NCBI RefSeq assembly: GCF_013032505.1
Contig: NZ_WQCG01000002.1
Location: 496,001-560,000, forward strand
From: Ruegeria atlantica
Lineage (GTDB): Bacteria > Pseudomonadota > Alphaproteobacteria > Rhodobacterales > Rhodobacteraceae
Direction of reading: 5' to 3'
Length of the DNA: 64,000 bases
Part shown: positions 18,310-27,391 of the stretch, one piece after another
Layout: the number at the start of each line of letters is the position of its first letter
Position numbering within the stretch: the first letter of the stretch is position 1
Translations under genes and position numbers: made by a program
Notes under the pieces: generated by a model
Told to the model about the DNA's origin: nothing
Databases searched by the model: none
Seen by the model: only the letters and a program-made list of their open reading frames with translations

Positions 18310-19810
18310 GTTTGCGATATTTGCGACTTTGGCCACAGTTGCGAATGCGGACACTGTTATTGCCCAGTTTACAAATGTGGATGTACCAAAACATGTCTAT
18401 GATGGCGGGTGGGAGCATTTTGTCGGCGGCGGTATGGCCGTTTTCGATTGCAATGGGGACTCGCTGCCAGAACTCTTTTTGGCTGGCGGTTCCAACCGGT
18501 CTCAACTGTTCATCAATACCTCGAAGGAACAGATAGCATTTCAGGCAAAGACGCCTGAAGATCTTTCACTGGCCGGTGTGACCGGCGCCTACCCTCTCGA
18601 TGTTGATAGCGACGGCGTAGTGGATTTGGCGATTTTGCGTGTTGGCCCAGACCTGCTTCTTCGGGGCAATACCGACTGCCAATTCAGCCCTTTCACTGAA
18701 CTCGGGTTTCAGTCCGAGGACCACTGGACCACAGGTTTCTCAGCAACATGGGAAAGCGGGCAAACTTTACCGACCCTGGCGTTTGGCACCTATGTTGATC
18801 GGTTTGATCCCGAAGGTCCCTTTGAATCCTGCGGCCCAACCCTTTTGTACCGTCCAGAAGGCGACTCGTATCGTGAGCCGCTGCATCTTGAGCCCGGCTA
18901 CTGCTCACTTTCTATTTTGTTTTCGGACTGGGCCCGAACTGGCCGCGCTGATCTTCGCGTCAGCAACGACCGTCACTACTATGTTCGCGGCGGTCACGAG
19001 CAGTTATGGGCGATGGAGTCTGAGCCTCGGCAATACTCGGAAGACGAAGGTTGGCTTCCATTTTCGATCTGGGGAATGGGGATCGCCTCTCGCGACCTTA
19101 CAGGAGATGGATTTCCCGAAGTTTATCTGACTTCGATGGGTGACCAGAAACTCCAGATTTTTGACCCAGTGACAAACGGCCCGACCTGGCGCGATGCAAC
19201 TTACGAAAAGGGGACGACCGCTCATAGACCGCATATCGGTGGAGACGGAAGGCCATCCACCGGGTGGCACGCACAGTTTGGCGACGTCAACAACGACGGC
19301 CGGGACGATATATTTGTGGCCAAGGGAAACGTAGAACAGATGCCCGATGCGGCTCTGAACGACCCCAATAACCTACTACTACAGAACTCCGACGGTCAGT
19401 TTATTGAAGCTGCAGCAGATGCCGGTGCTGCCTCGATGGCTAAGTCTCGTGGCGCAGCGCTTGCCGACCTGAACAACGATGGGAAGCTGGATCTGGTTGT
19501 CGTCAACCGAGGTTCTGAGCTCGAAGTCAGCCAGAACTCTTCTCAGGGTGGCAACTGGCTATTGATTGATGTCACTCAGGATCAATCCAATCACGCAGCA
19601 ATTGGTGGATTTATTGAAGTCAAAACCTCGCTGGGTGTTCAGACCCGCGAGCTAACAATCGGCGGCGGTCACGCTGGTGGTATCGCTGGGTTTCAGCATT
19701 TTGGGCTTGGGAGTGAGGACCAGGTGCAGGTTCGCATGATCTGGCCGGATGGAGCGAAAGGCGAGTGGTTGGACTATCAGCCCAACCAAATCATTCGTTT
19801 TTACCGCTGA
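18299..19810 (+). CDS. Exported CRTAC1-like FG-GAP/VCBS repeat protein with ASPIC/UnbV C-terminus
   Basis: A 503-residue exported protein with an N-terminal signal (MRLEFAIFATLATVANA). It has several calcium-binding FG-GAP loops, seen as DCNGDSLPELFLA, DVDSDGVVDLAIL, DLTGDGFPEVYLT, DVNNDGRDDIFVA and DLNNDGKLDLVVV, which predict a beta-propeller. The C-terminal ASPIC/UnbV-like domain ends with VRMIWPDGAKGEWLDY. The start overlaps the ROK stop and has AAGGAG at 18283-18288, so it belongs to the regulator's transcript. It meets the di-haem peroxidase gene head-on with no gap. The function of this family is not established. Confidence 0.82.
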   Translation: MRLEFAIFATLATVANADTVIAQFTNVDVPKHVYDGGWEHFVGGGMAVFDCNGDSLPELFLAGGSNRSQLFINTSKEQIAFQAKTPEDLSLAGVTGAYPLDVDSDGVVDLAILRVGPDLLLRGNTDCQFSPFTELGFQSEDHWTTGFSATWESGQTLPTLAFGTYVDRFDPEGPFESCGPTLLYRPEGDSYREPLHLEPGYCSLSILFSDWARTGRADLRVSNDRHYYVRGGHEQLWAMESEPRQYSEDEGWLPFSIWGMGIASRDLTGDGFPEVYLTSMGDQKLQIFDPVTNGPTWRDATYEKGTTAHRPHIGGDGRPSTGWHAQFGDVNNDGRDDIFVAKGNVEQMPDAALNDPNNLLLQNSDGQFIEAAADAGAASMAKSRGAALADLNNDGKLDLVVVNRGSELEVSQNSSQGGNWLLIDVTQDQSNHAAIGGFIEVKTSLGVQTRELTIGGGHAGGIAGFQHFGLGSEDQVQVRMIWPDGAKGEWLDYQPNQIIRFYR

Positions 19811-21112
19811 TTACTTGTCGACCGGTAGCCCGCTTGGAACTTGGTCGGGCACACCTAGCCGCTCTGCCGGGTCTTCAAGGCTTGCCAGAAATCTGAGAAG
19901 AGCGTCAATTTCCTGATCCGTCAGGCTTATTTTCGACAAGCCGTTGCTTTGGGCAATCGCCTCCACGTGCTGATTGTCCGACATTGCCGTTTGATCTTTG
20001 GGGCCCGGGAAGTCCGGCAATGCGGCCAACTCGATTGAGTAGTTTTCCAACGACGAAACCGCGTCCAGATGATGCCGTACGATGTCCTCAAGTTCGGCAA
20101 AAGCTCCGTTGTGTCCGTAAGGAGCTGTCAGTGTCACGTTACGCAAAGATGGCGTGCGGAAAGCAAACGCGTCGTCGGGATCACCGGTCACGCGAAGACG
20201 CCCGTCGTCCCTGACATGGTTTTCAAATCGCGCCGCCTTTCCCGGGCCGATCTGCGGCATTGCGATCGAATGAAACTTGTGATCCGTCTGAAACCAGCCC
20301 GAATGGCAGTTGCTGCAGCCCGCCTTTCCATAGAACAGGCCCATGCCAATTTCGGCCTCTTCTGGCAATTCAGCCTCACCTCGCATCGCGCGATCGAAGA
20401 GGCTGTTATCCGCACGCCACTCGAATGCGATAAAGTCCGCGATTACGTTGGCAATTGCCGTGAAGGTAACTCCATCATCCGGCGCTAAGTCGTCAAACCT
20501 CTGCTCGTACTCTGGAATGGCCGCAACACGTTCTGCAATCAGATCCCACGCACCGCCTTGCTGTGTCAGAAATCCGAGGCGAACCGCTTTGCTCACGTCA
20601 TTCTCAGAATAGTGACCCGCCATTTCGTCTGGCGACAAAACCGGGAACATGGCCTGTGCGGCTAGCGCTGAATTGAACCCAGACCGCATATGAGTACCCA
20701 GCGGGGTTCTGATGCCATCAGGTTGCGTTGGGTCTGCCTCTAGTCGCCCATCATGGAAAAACGTCGTAAACTCAGTGGCTCCGAGGTTCCAAAGCCCTGG
20801 TGAGTTTCGAGGAATACGTTGTTCCGGAGTATTCTCTGGGTCCAATGTCCGCTCTGGACCCAACCCAATTCCCCCTTCCCCTATACCAAGGGAAACCCCG
20901 TCGGACGTGCCAAGCTTGGGATGATGACAGGTCGCGCAGCTGATATTCTTGTTGCCAGACAAGATCGGGTCATAGAACAGCAAACGCCCCAGCTCAGCAC
21001 TTGCAAAGTTGGGTTCGAGGAACTCCGGCAGAGAACCAAGCGATTGGGCAAGCGCACCACCCACCGCTGAGATTGTTGAGCCAATAATCAAGAATAGCGA
21101 AACTGCTCTCAT
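19811..21112 (-). CDS. Di-haem cytochrome c peroxidase / MauG-family protein
   Basis: A 433-residue periplasmic protein with signal peptide MRAVSLFLIIGSTISAVGGALA and two c-type haem sites, CATCH (59-63) and CSNCH (266-270). The conserved PRNSPGLWNLG (101-111) and late FRTPSLRNVTLTAPYGHNG are typical of bacterial di-haem peroxidases and MauG. Members either reduce hydrogen peroxide or oxidise a partner protein. It starts 1 base after galM in the xylB-galM transcript, an unusual place for such an enzyme, and faces the FG-GAP gene. Whether that protein or a sugar is the electron donor is unknown. Confidence 0.88.
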   Translation of the reverse strand: MRAVSLFLIIGSTISAVGGALAQSLGSLPEFLEPNFASAELGRLLFYDPILSGNKNISCATCHHPKLGTSDGVSLGIGEGGIGLGPERTLDPENTPEQRIPRNSPGLWNLGATEFTTFFHDGRLEADPTQPDGIRTPLGTHMRSGFNSALAAQAMFPVLSPDEMAGHYSENDVSKAVRLGFLTQQGGAWDLIAERVAAIPEYEQRFDDLAPDDGVTFTAIANVIADFIAFEWRADNSLFDRAMRGEAELPEEAEIGMGLFYGKAGCSNCHSGWFQTDHKFHSIAMPQIGPGKAARFENHVRDDGRLRVTGDPDDAFAFRTPSLRNVTLTAPYGHNGAFAELEDIVRHHLDAVSSLENYSIELAALPDFPGPKDQTAMSDNQHVEAIAQSNGLSKISLTDQEIDALLRFLASLEDPAERLGVPDQVPSGLPVDK

Positions 21113-21113
21113 G

Positions 21114-22061
21114 TCATTCCTCAGAAACTTCTAGAATAAGTTCCTGCCGATACGGATTCTCCGGAGTATAGATGATTGAGGGAAACGACGAGATATTCGG
21201 TGCATTGGGATAACCCGATGGCTCGATACACACGCCACGCGAAGCGCGACGCGGTTTCGTCAGCTCATAGCCCGAATAAACCTGTGCTCCGGGCTGGTCA
21301 GAGTAGACTGTCAACGCAAGGCCAGAGGGTGAAGTGAGGTCCGCCACCGGAGCCTTTGGGCCGCGATCATGAGCAAAGCAGAAATAGTGATCAATCCCAT
21401 CAGGCACACTTCCAATCGTATTGGGCGTTGAAAAATCCAACCCGTTTTCGTTGGTCGCAAGTACTCTGCCCGACGGAATACCCTGATCGTCGATTTCCAG
21501 ATACCAATTTGAAGCGAGTTTTAGCTTATGCTCGTCTACCCCTTCTGCAGCACCCAAAGTGTAGTAGTTGTGCTGTGTAATGCTTATCGGCGTCGGCCGT
21601 TCAGGCTGTGCAGTTATTGAATAGACCAAGCGTAAGCCCTGTAAGCAGATCCTGACTTCGAACCTGATATTCCCCGGAAAGCCTCCCTCTCCGTCGTGAG
21701 AAACGTAGCTCAGCAAAACCTCGTTCTGTGCAATCTGCTCGAGTTCCCAAAACTTTTTAGACAGCCCATCGTCGCCGCCATGCAGGGTGTTTTTGCCCTC
21801 ATTGGCGTTCAGTTCAAAACTGGCACCATCCAATTCAAACGTCGCGCCGCGGATCCGGTTGGCAACGCGCCCAACAATTGCGCCCAGGTAACGCGTATCG
21901 GTGAGATACTCATTTGGGTCCTCGAACCCAAGGATGAGCGGGACATCCTTGTACCACCAACCCTGCGTGATTGCCCCATAGTTTAGGACCGAAACACGCA
22001 TATTCCCATCGGTGAGAATAGCAGTTTCGATCCCGGAGGCTATACCCGTTTCTGGATTCAT
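21114..22061 (-). CDS. galM: Aldose 1-epimerase (mutarotase)
   Basis: A 315-residue cytoplasmic GalM-fold protein that interconverts alpha and beta anomers of aldoses, here probably xylose. Landmarks include GAIVGRVANRIRGATFELDG, NEGKNTLHGGDDGLSKKFW with the conserved His, SITQHNYYTLG with the second His, and YSGYELTKPRRASRGVCIEP near the end. It overlaps xylB by 4 bases and is followed after 1 base by the di-haem peroxidase gene. Confidence 0.93.
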   Translation of the reverse strand: MNPETGIASGIETAILTDGNMRVSVLNYGAITQGWWYKDVPLILGFEDPNEYLTDTRYLGAIVGRVANRIRGATFELDGASFELNANEGKNTLHGGDDGLSKKFWELEQIAQNEVLLSYVSHDGEGGFPGNIRFEVRICLQGLRLVYSITAQPERPTPISITQHNYYTLGAAEGVDEHKLKLASNWYLEIDDQGIPSGRVLATNENGLDFSTPNTIGSVPDGIDHYFCFAHDRGPKAPVADLTSPSGLALTVYSDQPGAQVYSGYELTKPRRASRGVCIEPSGYPNAPNISSFPSIIYTPENPYRQELILEVSEE

Positions 22062-23515
22062 CTTACTGCCAGCGGCGCAAGCGCCTGATAGAATTGCTTG
22101 TATCTCCGGTATTCGTTTTCGTAGGCGTCAATCAGATCGCCGCGTGGTTCAATGCGTTCCTGAATTTCCGGCGGCGTCATGACTTGCGCCGGTTCAGCGT
22201 CGTTGGCAGCACATATCGCGAGGCGCGCAGCGCCCAAAGCGGCACCGAATTCGCTGCCTTTTGGCAAATCCAGTGGAACTTGCAAAACAGTAGCCAAGGT
22301 TTCCAGCCAGAACCGAGATCGTGCACCTCCCCCTACTGCCATAAGTCTATTTGGCTGGGTTCCGGTGCTCCTCAGTGCTTCCAGGCAATCTCTCATTCCA
22401 AAAGAAACACCCTCCATTACGGACTGGGTCAACTCAGCGGGTTCCGACGAGATGTCCACGCCCAAAAACGCGCCTCGAATATGGCTATTGTTATGCGGCG
22501 TCCGTTCTCCTGACAGATAAGGCAGAAAGGTGATCGAAGAAGGCCCTTTCAGTTGTTCCGGCATTGCTGCAGCCAACTTATCCACGGGTTCGCCTAGATT
22601 TCGCGAAAGCCAGTTCATGCTGTTCGTTGCTGAAAGCATGACACCCATTTGTATCCACCGATCAGGAACCGCATGACAAAAACAGTGCACGGCTGTTTCC
22701 GGATCAGGAGCATAGGCTTCCCGCGCTACAAGCAACACGCCAGACGTTCCTAGCGAGACAAAACCGGTGCCGTCGTTGATGCTCCCGATCCCGCAGGCAG
22801 CGGCAGCATTGTCGCCAGCACCTCCAGCCACCACAACCGGATTCGAAAGCCCCCACTCCTGCCTCAAACGGACCTTCAACTCTCCACCCGGATCACTTCC
22901 TTCGACCAAGCGCGGCATCTGCTCGACACGCATGTGACCTACCGTTAGCGCCTTTTCTGACCACTGCCGTGTGTCAACATTCAGCCACGATGTTCCTGCG
23001 CTGTCAGACATGTCTGAAACATATTCGCCAGTCAGCCAAAACCGCAAATAGTCTTTCGGCAGCAGTACCTTGCCCACCTTTGAGAACACATCCGGCTCAT
23101 TCGCACCCAACCATTCGAGTTTCGGCGCCGTAAACCCCGGGAATACGATGTTTCCCGATATTGCGCGCATCTCTGGTGTTTGATCTAGTGTCCGCGCTTC
23201 GGCGGCTGACCGAGTATCGTTCCAAAGAATACAGGGCCTCAATATTTCGCCATCAGAATCCAGTAGTGTAGCGCCGTGCATGTGTCCGCTCAGGCCAATA
23301 CCTCGCAATTTTGAGAATGCTTGCTGGTTGCCAATGCGGAGCTTTCCAACAACCTCTTCGCAAGCGTTGGTCCAATCCAAAGGATCCTGCTCAGACCAGC
23401 CAGGCCTAGGCGTCGAGGTGGAAATGCTGACTTCGGCATCACCGACAACGTGTCCTGTGTCATCTACCAGAATCCCGCGGAGACCTGACGTTCCCAAATC
23501 CAAACCTAGATACAT
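22058..23515 (-). CDS. xylB: Xylulokinase
   Basis: A 485-residue FGGY-family kinase that phosphorylates D-xylulose to xylulose 5-phosphate for the pentose phosphate pathway. It has the N-terminal phosphate-binding loop LGLDLGTSGLRGILVD, GLSGHMHGATLLD, the conserved ILWNDTRSAAEA, the second phosphate loop FVSLGTSGVLLVA and the C-terminal adenosine site LMAVGGGARSRFWLETLA. It is the first gene of the xylB-galM-peroxidase operon; an inverted repeat like that before xylF sits 14-41 bases upstream. Confidence 0.96.
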   Translation of the reverse strand: MYLGLDLGTSGLRGILVDDTGHVVGDAEVSISTSTPRPGWSEQDPLDWTNACEEVVGKLRIGNQQAFSKLRGIGLSGHMHGATLLDSDGEILRPCILWNDTRSAAEARTLDQTPEMRAISGNIVFPGFTAPKLEWLGANEPDVFSKVGKVLLPKDYLRFWLTGEYVSDMSDSAGTSWLNVDTRQWSEKALTVGHMRVEQMPRLVEGSDPGGELKVRLRQEWGLSNPVVVAGGAGDNAAAACGIGSINDGTGFVSLGTSGVLLVAREAYAPDPETAVHCFCHAVPDRWIQMGVMLSATNSMNWLSRNLGEPVDKLAAAMPEQLKGPSSITFLPYLSGERTPHNNSHIRGAFLGVDISSEPAELTQSVMEGVSFGMRDCLEALRSTGTQPNRLMAVGGGARSRFWLETLATVLQVPLDLPKGSEFGAALGAARLAICAANDAEPAQVMTPPEIQERIEPRGDLIDAYENEYRRYKQFYQALAPLAVR

Positions 23516-23528
23516 TCAACGCCACCCG

Positions 23529-23556
23529 ATTAAATATTTTAGCCGTTAAAATTATT
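23529..23556. promoter_or_regulatory. Probable ROK/XylR operator upstream of xylB
   Basis: AATATTTTA, spacer GCCGT, then TAAAATTATT forms a near-perfect inverted repeat just upstream of the xylB start. It resembles the element between xylF and the ROK gene. Confidence 0.65.
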
Positions 23557-23906
23557 CGAAACCGCGTTCTTGTCAAGGTTCAGAAAAAGAAATGTGCTCC
23601 ATCACGACTGGTTCAGAATGCCCGTCTCTGCGCCACGCAAAAATCGAGCCTCTGGACAAGTGTCGCGTGCCGTTTCTGGTTAATCGTGTCTTGCTTGAAT
23701 TGTCGCAGACACATTATTTCAAGGCATCAAAAGTAAGACGGTGGCTACAGGACTGATCGCAGAAAAAACACTTTTGAACATCGGAGTATACGGTCGGGAT
23801 AGACCTCCTTTGCCAAGTATGTTCCGAAAGCGGCCTATGCGTGTTTCTGGGCAGCGGCACCAAACCCGACGCTCGTCATCCCGCGGCAACTCTGTCGGAA
23901 TGGGCT

Positions 23907-24028
23907 CATTGCAGTCGTTCTCTGCGCGTTAAATGAAGGACTGCATTTTTTTGTTTGGTTAGAAAATCACGTTTTCAGGAGTCTAAAAAACTGAAAACTC
24001 TAAGTAGCTGATTTTGTTGGAACCGCAG
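23907..24028. repeat. Dispersed ~120-bp repeat, copy A
   Basis: Aligns with 60391-60515 over its whole length. Shared blocks in the same order include AATGAAGGACTGC (23932-23944), GGTTAGA (23957-23963) and TCTAAGTAGCTG (23999-24010). It lies outside genes. It could be a remnant of a mobile element or an untranslated RNA. Confidence 0.6.
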
Positions 24029-24723
24029 TGTCATCATTTAGGTGATCCGACATGCGCTGTTGGAGTTCGCAAACAATGGGACTGAATGATGGAGACCCGC
24101 CCCACATTGAACTAAACACCTTTAGATTTTTGCATTCTTTGAATGCTTCAACGGTTCAGGCGCTTTTAGTCTACGTTAAACAGAAAGCCAATGAGCCTCT
24201 TCTAAACCTGGAAACAGGCGCTGTGTGTCTTGCTAGGACTTGGTTGATCGGACAGAATACCCTGCCCTAGCACACGGCCCATAAGAGACGTTCATTTTGT
24301 CAGGCCACGCCGAAATGCAGCTTCATCAATCCGGACTTTCGCCGCGAGCGCAATATTCGGCGGTGGTCGAACTCTTAGTCTGCGGACAAAGAAGAAATCA
24401 CAATACATGTCGACTGCCCTTTGCTGCCGCTTACTTGGCAAAGCCGCTGCCGCGGTGTGGACGCCAAAGTAGCTGTTCGCTGTGGATGCCAGAACCTAGT
24501 TCAACAAAACTCGTGGTCTGCGTGACAGCTGTTGCGTCACCTGCCGGTTCAAATGGCACTGAGCGACCTACAGAAATTTGTTCGCATTACTTTCTTCGGG
24601 ACAGTAAACTCTCGGACTACCGTTCCAAGTAACCTTATCACTTAATCCGCAGATTGTTGAAAACCACGTTCGGTACGCGGTCAGAAAAGCTCTGGCTTTG
24701 AGATCTTTGAATACGGACGAGAG

Positions 24724-25092
24724 TCATCGCTTTAAGCCGTTAGGCAACTCCTCGCTCCACTTTCGCAGTTCGTCGAGAAACCCAAGTGCGGTGCGGCCAA
24801 GGTCAGTTATAGAATACTGCACGGAAACCGGTGCAGTATCCATCACGTGTCGGTTCACCAGCCCTTGATCCTCTAGCTGGCGCAGCCGCTCGGCAATTAT
24901 CTTTTTGCTGGCCCCGCCGAGCATCCGAGCAAGATCGTTGAAGCGCACCGGACCATCCTTCAGGTGCCATAGTATGGACCCGGTCCATTTGCCGCCGATG
25001 ATCCGCATGCCCCGTTCAATTGGGCATGGTTCCTGACAGGCCTCTGTCACAATTCGGCGCCCTTTAACATCTTCGTCCACCCGCGCCCGCAT
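24724..25092 (-). CDS. HxlR-family transcriptional regulator
   Basis: A 122-residue winged-helix regulator. The cysteine-containing start CQEPCPIERGMRIIGGKWT and the helix-turn-helix FNDLARMLGGASKKIIAERLRQLEDQGL are typical of HxlR/MarR-like redox or aldehyde sensors. Three in-frame starts exist (TTG 25125, ATG 25110, ATG 25092); the last is preferred because AAAAGGA sits 5 bases before it. It is divergent from a quinone-reductase, glutathione-transferase and DsbA-fold operon that it probably controls. GTATAC at 25128-25133 in the gap is a possible operator core. Confidence 0.86.
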   Translation of the reverse strand: MRARVDEDVKGRRIVTEACQEPCPIERGMRIIGGKWTGSILWHLKDGPVRFNDLARMLGGASKKIIAERLRQLEDQGLVNRHVMDTAPVSVQYSITDLGRTALGFLDELRKWSEELPNGLKR

Positions 25093-25221
25093 CGTTATCC
25101 TTTTCTTCATGCTTACGGTTACCAAAAGTATACTGGTTGATTTTCTTTACCTCAACACTCAAATGCTCCCAACCCCCTCATACGTCAAGGGGTTCACACA
25201 GTGCACATATAGGATATGGAC

Positions 25222-25830
25222 ATGAGCAAAATCCTGATCGTGAACGGCACTCAGCCTTATGAGTTCGCCCCCGGACAATTGAACGCCAGCCTGGCCGAAC
25301 GCGCACGCGACACGTTGGCCGCAATGGGCCACGAGATACGCATGACCACCGTTGCTGATGCCTATGACGCAAATTCAGAGGTTGAAGCGCATGTTTGGGC
25401 CGATACGGTCATTATGCAGTTCCCGGTAAACTGGATGGGCGTCCCATGGATTTTCAAGAAATATATGGATGAGGTCTACACAGCCGGGATGGATGGCCGC
25501 CTATGCGCAGGCGACGGTCGCACCGCCGACGCACCAAAGGCCAATTACGGCATGGGTGGATCACTGCACGGCAAGACATACATGCTGTCGGTGACCTTCA
25601 ATGCGCCGAAAGAAGCATTCGACAACCACGCCGAGCCGTTCTTTGCCGGAGCAAGCGTTGACGATCTGCTGCGCCCGATACATCTGAACGCCAAGTTCTT
25701 CAGCATGCAAGCCCTACCGACATTCGCTGCCTTCGATGTTATGAAGAACCCCGAAATCGACGCCGATTTCGCTCGATTTGACGCGCATCTGAAAGCCACT
25801 TTTGTCGAGGTCGAACATGTCCCAGCCTGA
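25222..25830 (+). CDS. mdaB: NAD(P)H-dependent flavin oxidoreductase, MdaB-like
   Basis: A 202-residue flavodoxin-fold quinone reductase. It begins KILIVNGTQPYEF (phosphate-binding strand of the fold), continues with ADTVIMQFPVNWMGVPWIFKKYMDEV, the FMN/quinone-site motif of the MdaB/NQO branch, and has a Gly-rich YGMGGSLHGKTYMLSVTFNAP. The ATG at 25222 is preferred over 25216 because AGGA (25211-25214) is correctly spaced only for the later codon. It is the first gene of a three-gene operon for thiol/quinone stress and overlaps the next gene by 14 bases. Confidence 0.88.
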   Translation: MSKILIVNGTQPYEFAPGQLNASLAERARDTLAAMGHEIRMTTVADAYDANSEVEAHVWADTVIMQFPVNWMGVPWIFKKYMDEVYTAGMDGRLCAGDGRTADAPKANYGMGGSLHGKTYMLSVTFNAPKEAFDNHAEPFFAGASVDDLLRPIHLNAKFFSMQALPTFAAFDVMKNPEIDADFARFDAHLKATFVEVEHVPA

Positions 25831-26536
25831 TATTCACCTGTATACCGCAGGCACGATGAACGGCTACAAACCGGTCATTTTTCTGGAAGAGGCAGGCCTC
25901 CCCTACGACCTGACCCATATCAACTTTTCCAAACAGGAACAGAAGGCGCCGGACTATTTAGCGCTGAATCCGAACGGAAAGATCCCAATGATTGAGGACC
26001 GCTTGGAAGGCCGCGCGATTTTCGAATCCGGTGCGATCTTATGGCACTTGGCCGAGAAATACGGACAGTTCCTGCCATCCGACCCGGTCAAACGGTCCGA
26101 AGTAATGCAATGGATGCTGTTTCAGGTTGGGCACGTGGGACCGATGATGGGACAGGCGATGTATTTCCAGCACATTGCTGCGCCCAATGGCCACGAAGAG
26201 CCGTTCTCAATCCGTCGCTACGTGGACGAAAGCCGCCGCTTAATGGAGGTGATGAACTCGCGTCTGGACGGGCGTGATTGGATCGCTGCCGACGAATACA
26301 CCATTGCCGACATGATGCTGTACCCCTGGGCGCGTTCATACGTCTGGGCAAAAGTAGATGTGTCGGACCTACCGCATCTGAATGCTTGGTTCGATCGCAT
26401 TGATGCCCGGCCGGCCGTGCAGCGGGCGTTGACCATCCCAAAGGCCAACCCCCAATTCTGGGATGCCAACGCAGATTCCCACGCCTTTGCCAAAGAAAAC
26501 GCCGCGCGATTTTCCAGCGATGTGAAAGGAAACTGA
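25817..26536 (+). CDS. Glutathione S-transferase family protein
   Basis: A 239-residue cytoplasmic GST. The thioredoxin-like N-terminal domain begins with IHLYTAGTMNGYKPVIFLEEAG and has NPNGKIPMIED and the glutathione gamma-glutamyl motif IFESGAILWHLAEKYG; the C-terminal helical domain has YTIADMMLYPWARSY. Its layout is that of bacterial nu-class-like GSTs. The ATG at 25817 is preferred because GAGG lies 7 bases before it. The overlap with mdaB implies coupled translation. Confidence 0.9.
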   Translation: MSQPDIHLYTAGTMNGYKPVIFLEEAGLPYDLTHINFSKQEQKAPDYLALNPNGKIPMIEDRLEGRAIFESGAILWHLAEKYGQFLPSDPVKRSEVMQWMLFQVGHVGPMMGQAMYFQHIAAPNGHEEPFSIRRYVDESRRLMEVMNSRLDGRDWIAADEYTIADMMLYPWARSYVWAKVDVSDLPHLNAWFDRIDARPAVQRALTIPKANPQFWDANADSHAFAKENAARFSSDVKGN

Positions 26537-26539
26537 ACC

Positions 26540-27193
26540 GTGCATGACGCTCCCACCATCCGCGTAGATATCGTATCGGATGTTGTCTGCCCGTGGTGTG
26601 TGATCGGCTACCGCCAGCTGGCTAAGGCTGCGCGCGACGCCCAGATCGCACTAGATATCCATTGGCATCCATTCGAGTTGAACCCGCAGATGGCCGAGGG
26701 TGGCGAGAACCTGCGCGAACACCTGGCGGCAAAATACGGGACCACTTTAGAGGGATCGATCAAGGCGCGCGCCCGCCTCACCGAGATGGGCGCAGCACTG
26801 GGGTTTACGTTCAATTACGCCGATGACATGCGGATGTATAACACCTTCCGAGCGCATCAGTTGATTGACTGGGCAACGGAGCTAGGAAAAGGCCACGAGA
26901 TGAAGCAGGCACTTTTTGAGGCCTTCTTTACCCGCCGCGCGGACGTCTCGGACATGCAGGTTCTCGCCGACGCGGCCGCAGGCATCGGGCTGAACCGCGC
27001 CAATGCGCTTGCCATGTTCCAAAGCGGAAAACAGGCCGACAGTGTTCGCCAAAAAGAACAGTTCTGGATCGGCCAAGGTATTCAGGGCGTGCCCGCAATG
27101 GTGTTCAACCAACGTCACCTTGTAACCGGCGCGCAAGGCGAAGAAAACTACGCCCGCATTCTGTTACATCTGCAAGATAACAGGGCCGCGTGA
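26540..27193 (+). CDS. DsbA-fold thiol oxidoreductase, FrnE-like
   Basis: A 217-residue protein of the DsbA/2-hydroxychromene-2-carboxylate isomerase superfamily without a signal peptide, so cytoplasmic. The redox motif CPWC occupies residues 17-20 (VVCPWCVIGYRQL) and the cis-proline segment is GVPAMVFNQRHLVTGAQ. This matches the FrnE type involved in disulfide handling under stress. It starts at a GTG 4 bases after the GST gene, completing the mdaB-GST-frnE operon. Confidence 0.87.
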   Translation: MHDAPTIRVDIVSDVVCPWCVIGYRQLAKAARDAQIALDIHWHPFELNPQMAEGGENLREHLAAKYGTTLEGSIKARARLTEMGAALGFTFNYADDMRMYNTFRAHQLIDWATELGKGHEMKQALFEAFFTRRADVSDMQVLADAAAGIGLNRANALAMFQSGKQADSVRQKEQFWIGQGIQGVPAMVFNQRHLVTGAQGEENYARILLHLQDNRAA

Positions 27194-27194
27194 C

Positions 27195-27210
27195 GCCGGT
27201 GAGTACCGGC
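27195..27210 (+). terminator. Short hairpin after the FrnE-like gene
   Basis: GCCGGT, loop GAGT, ACCGGC forms a perfect 6-bp stem 2 bases after the stop codon. No T-run follows, so termination is uncertain. Confidence 0.3.
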
Positions 27211-27391
27211 CCGAGTTGCATGATTGCCGCGAGATTAGCTGGGTGTCTTCCGGCATGCCCTCGCTTGACAACCGCTACGGGGGTTGCAAGCTCATGGTCT
27301 CCACGACAACCTTCGTCTTTAAATAGCAACTCAATCAAGGTGGCCGCATGTCGGCCACTACAGTCTGTCAACTTTCAAGAGTTTCCAATTT

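Larger units (their letters stand above)
23516..24723. other. Gene-poor 1.2-kb interval
   Basis: No supported gene. Apart from the xylB operator and the dispersed repeat at 23907-24028, short open frames occur at 23741-23932, about 24076-24270 and 24297-24632. The middle one (64 residues from ATG 24076) is the most protein-like but has no well-spaced ribosome-binding site and no recognisable domain. The stretch may contain decayed genes. Confidence 0.45.

Noticed and set aside
24297..24632. 111-codon open frame in the gene-poor interval
   Set aside because: Composition is not protein-like and no start signal is present.
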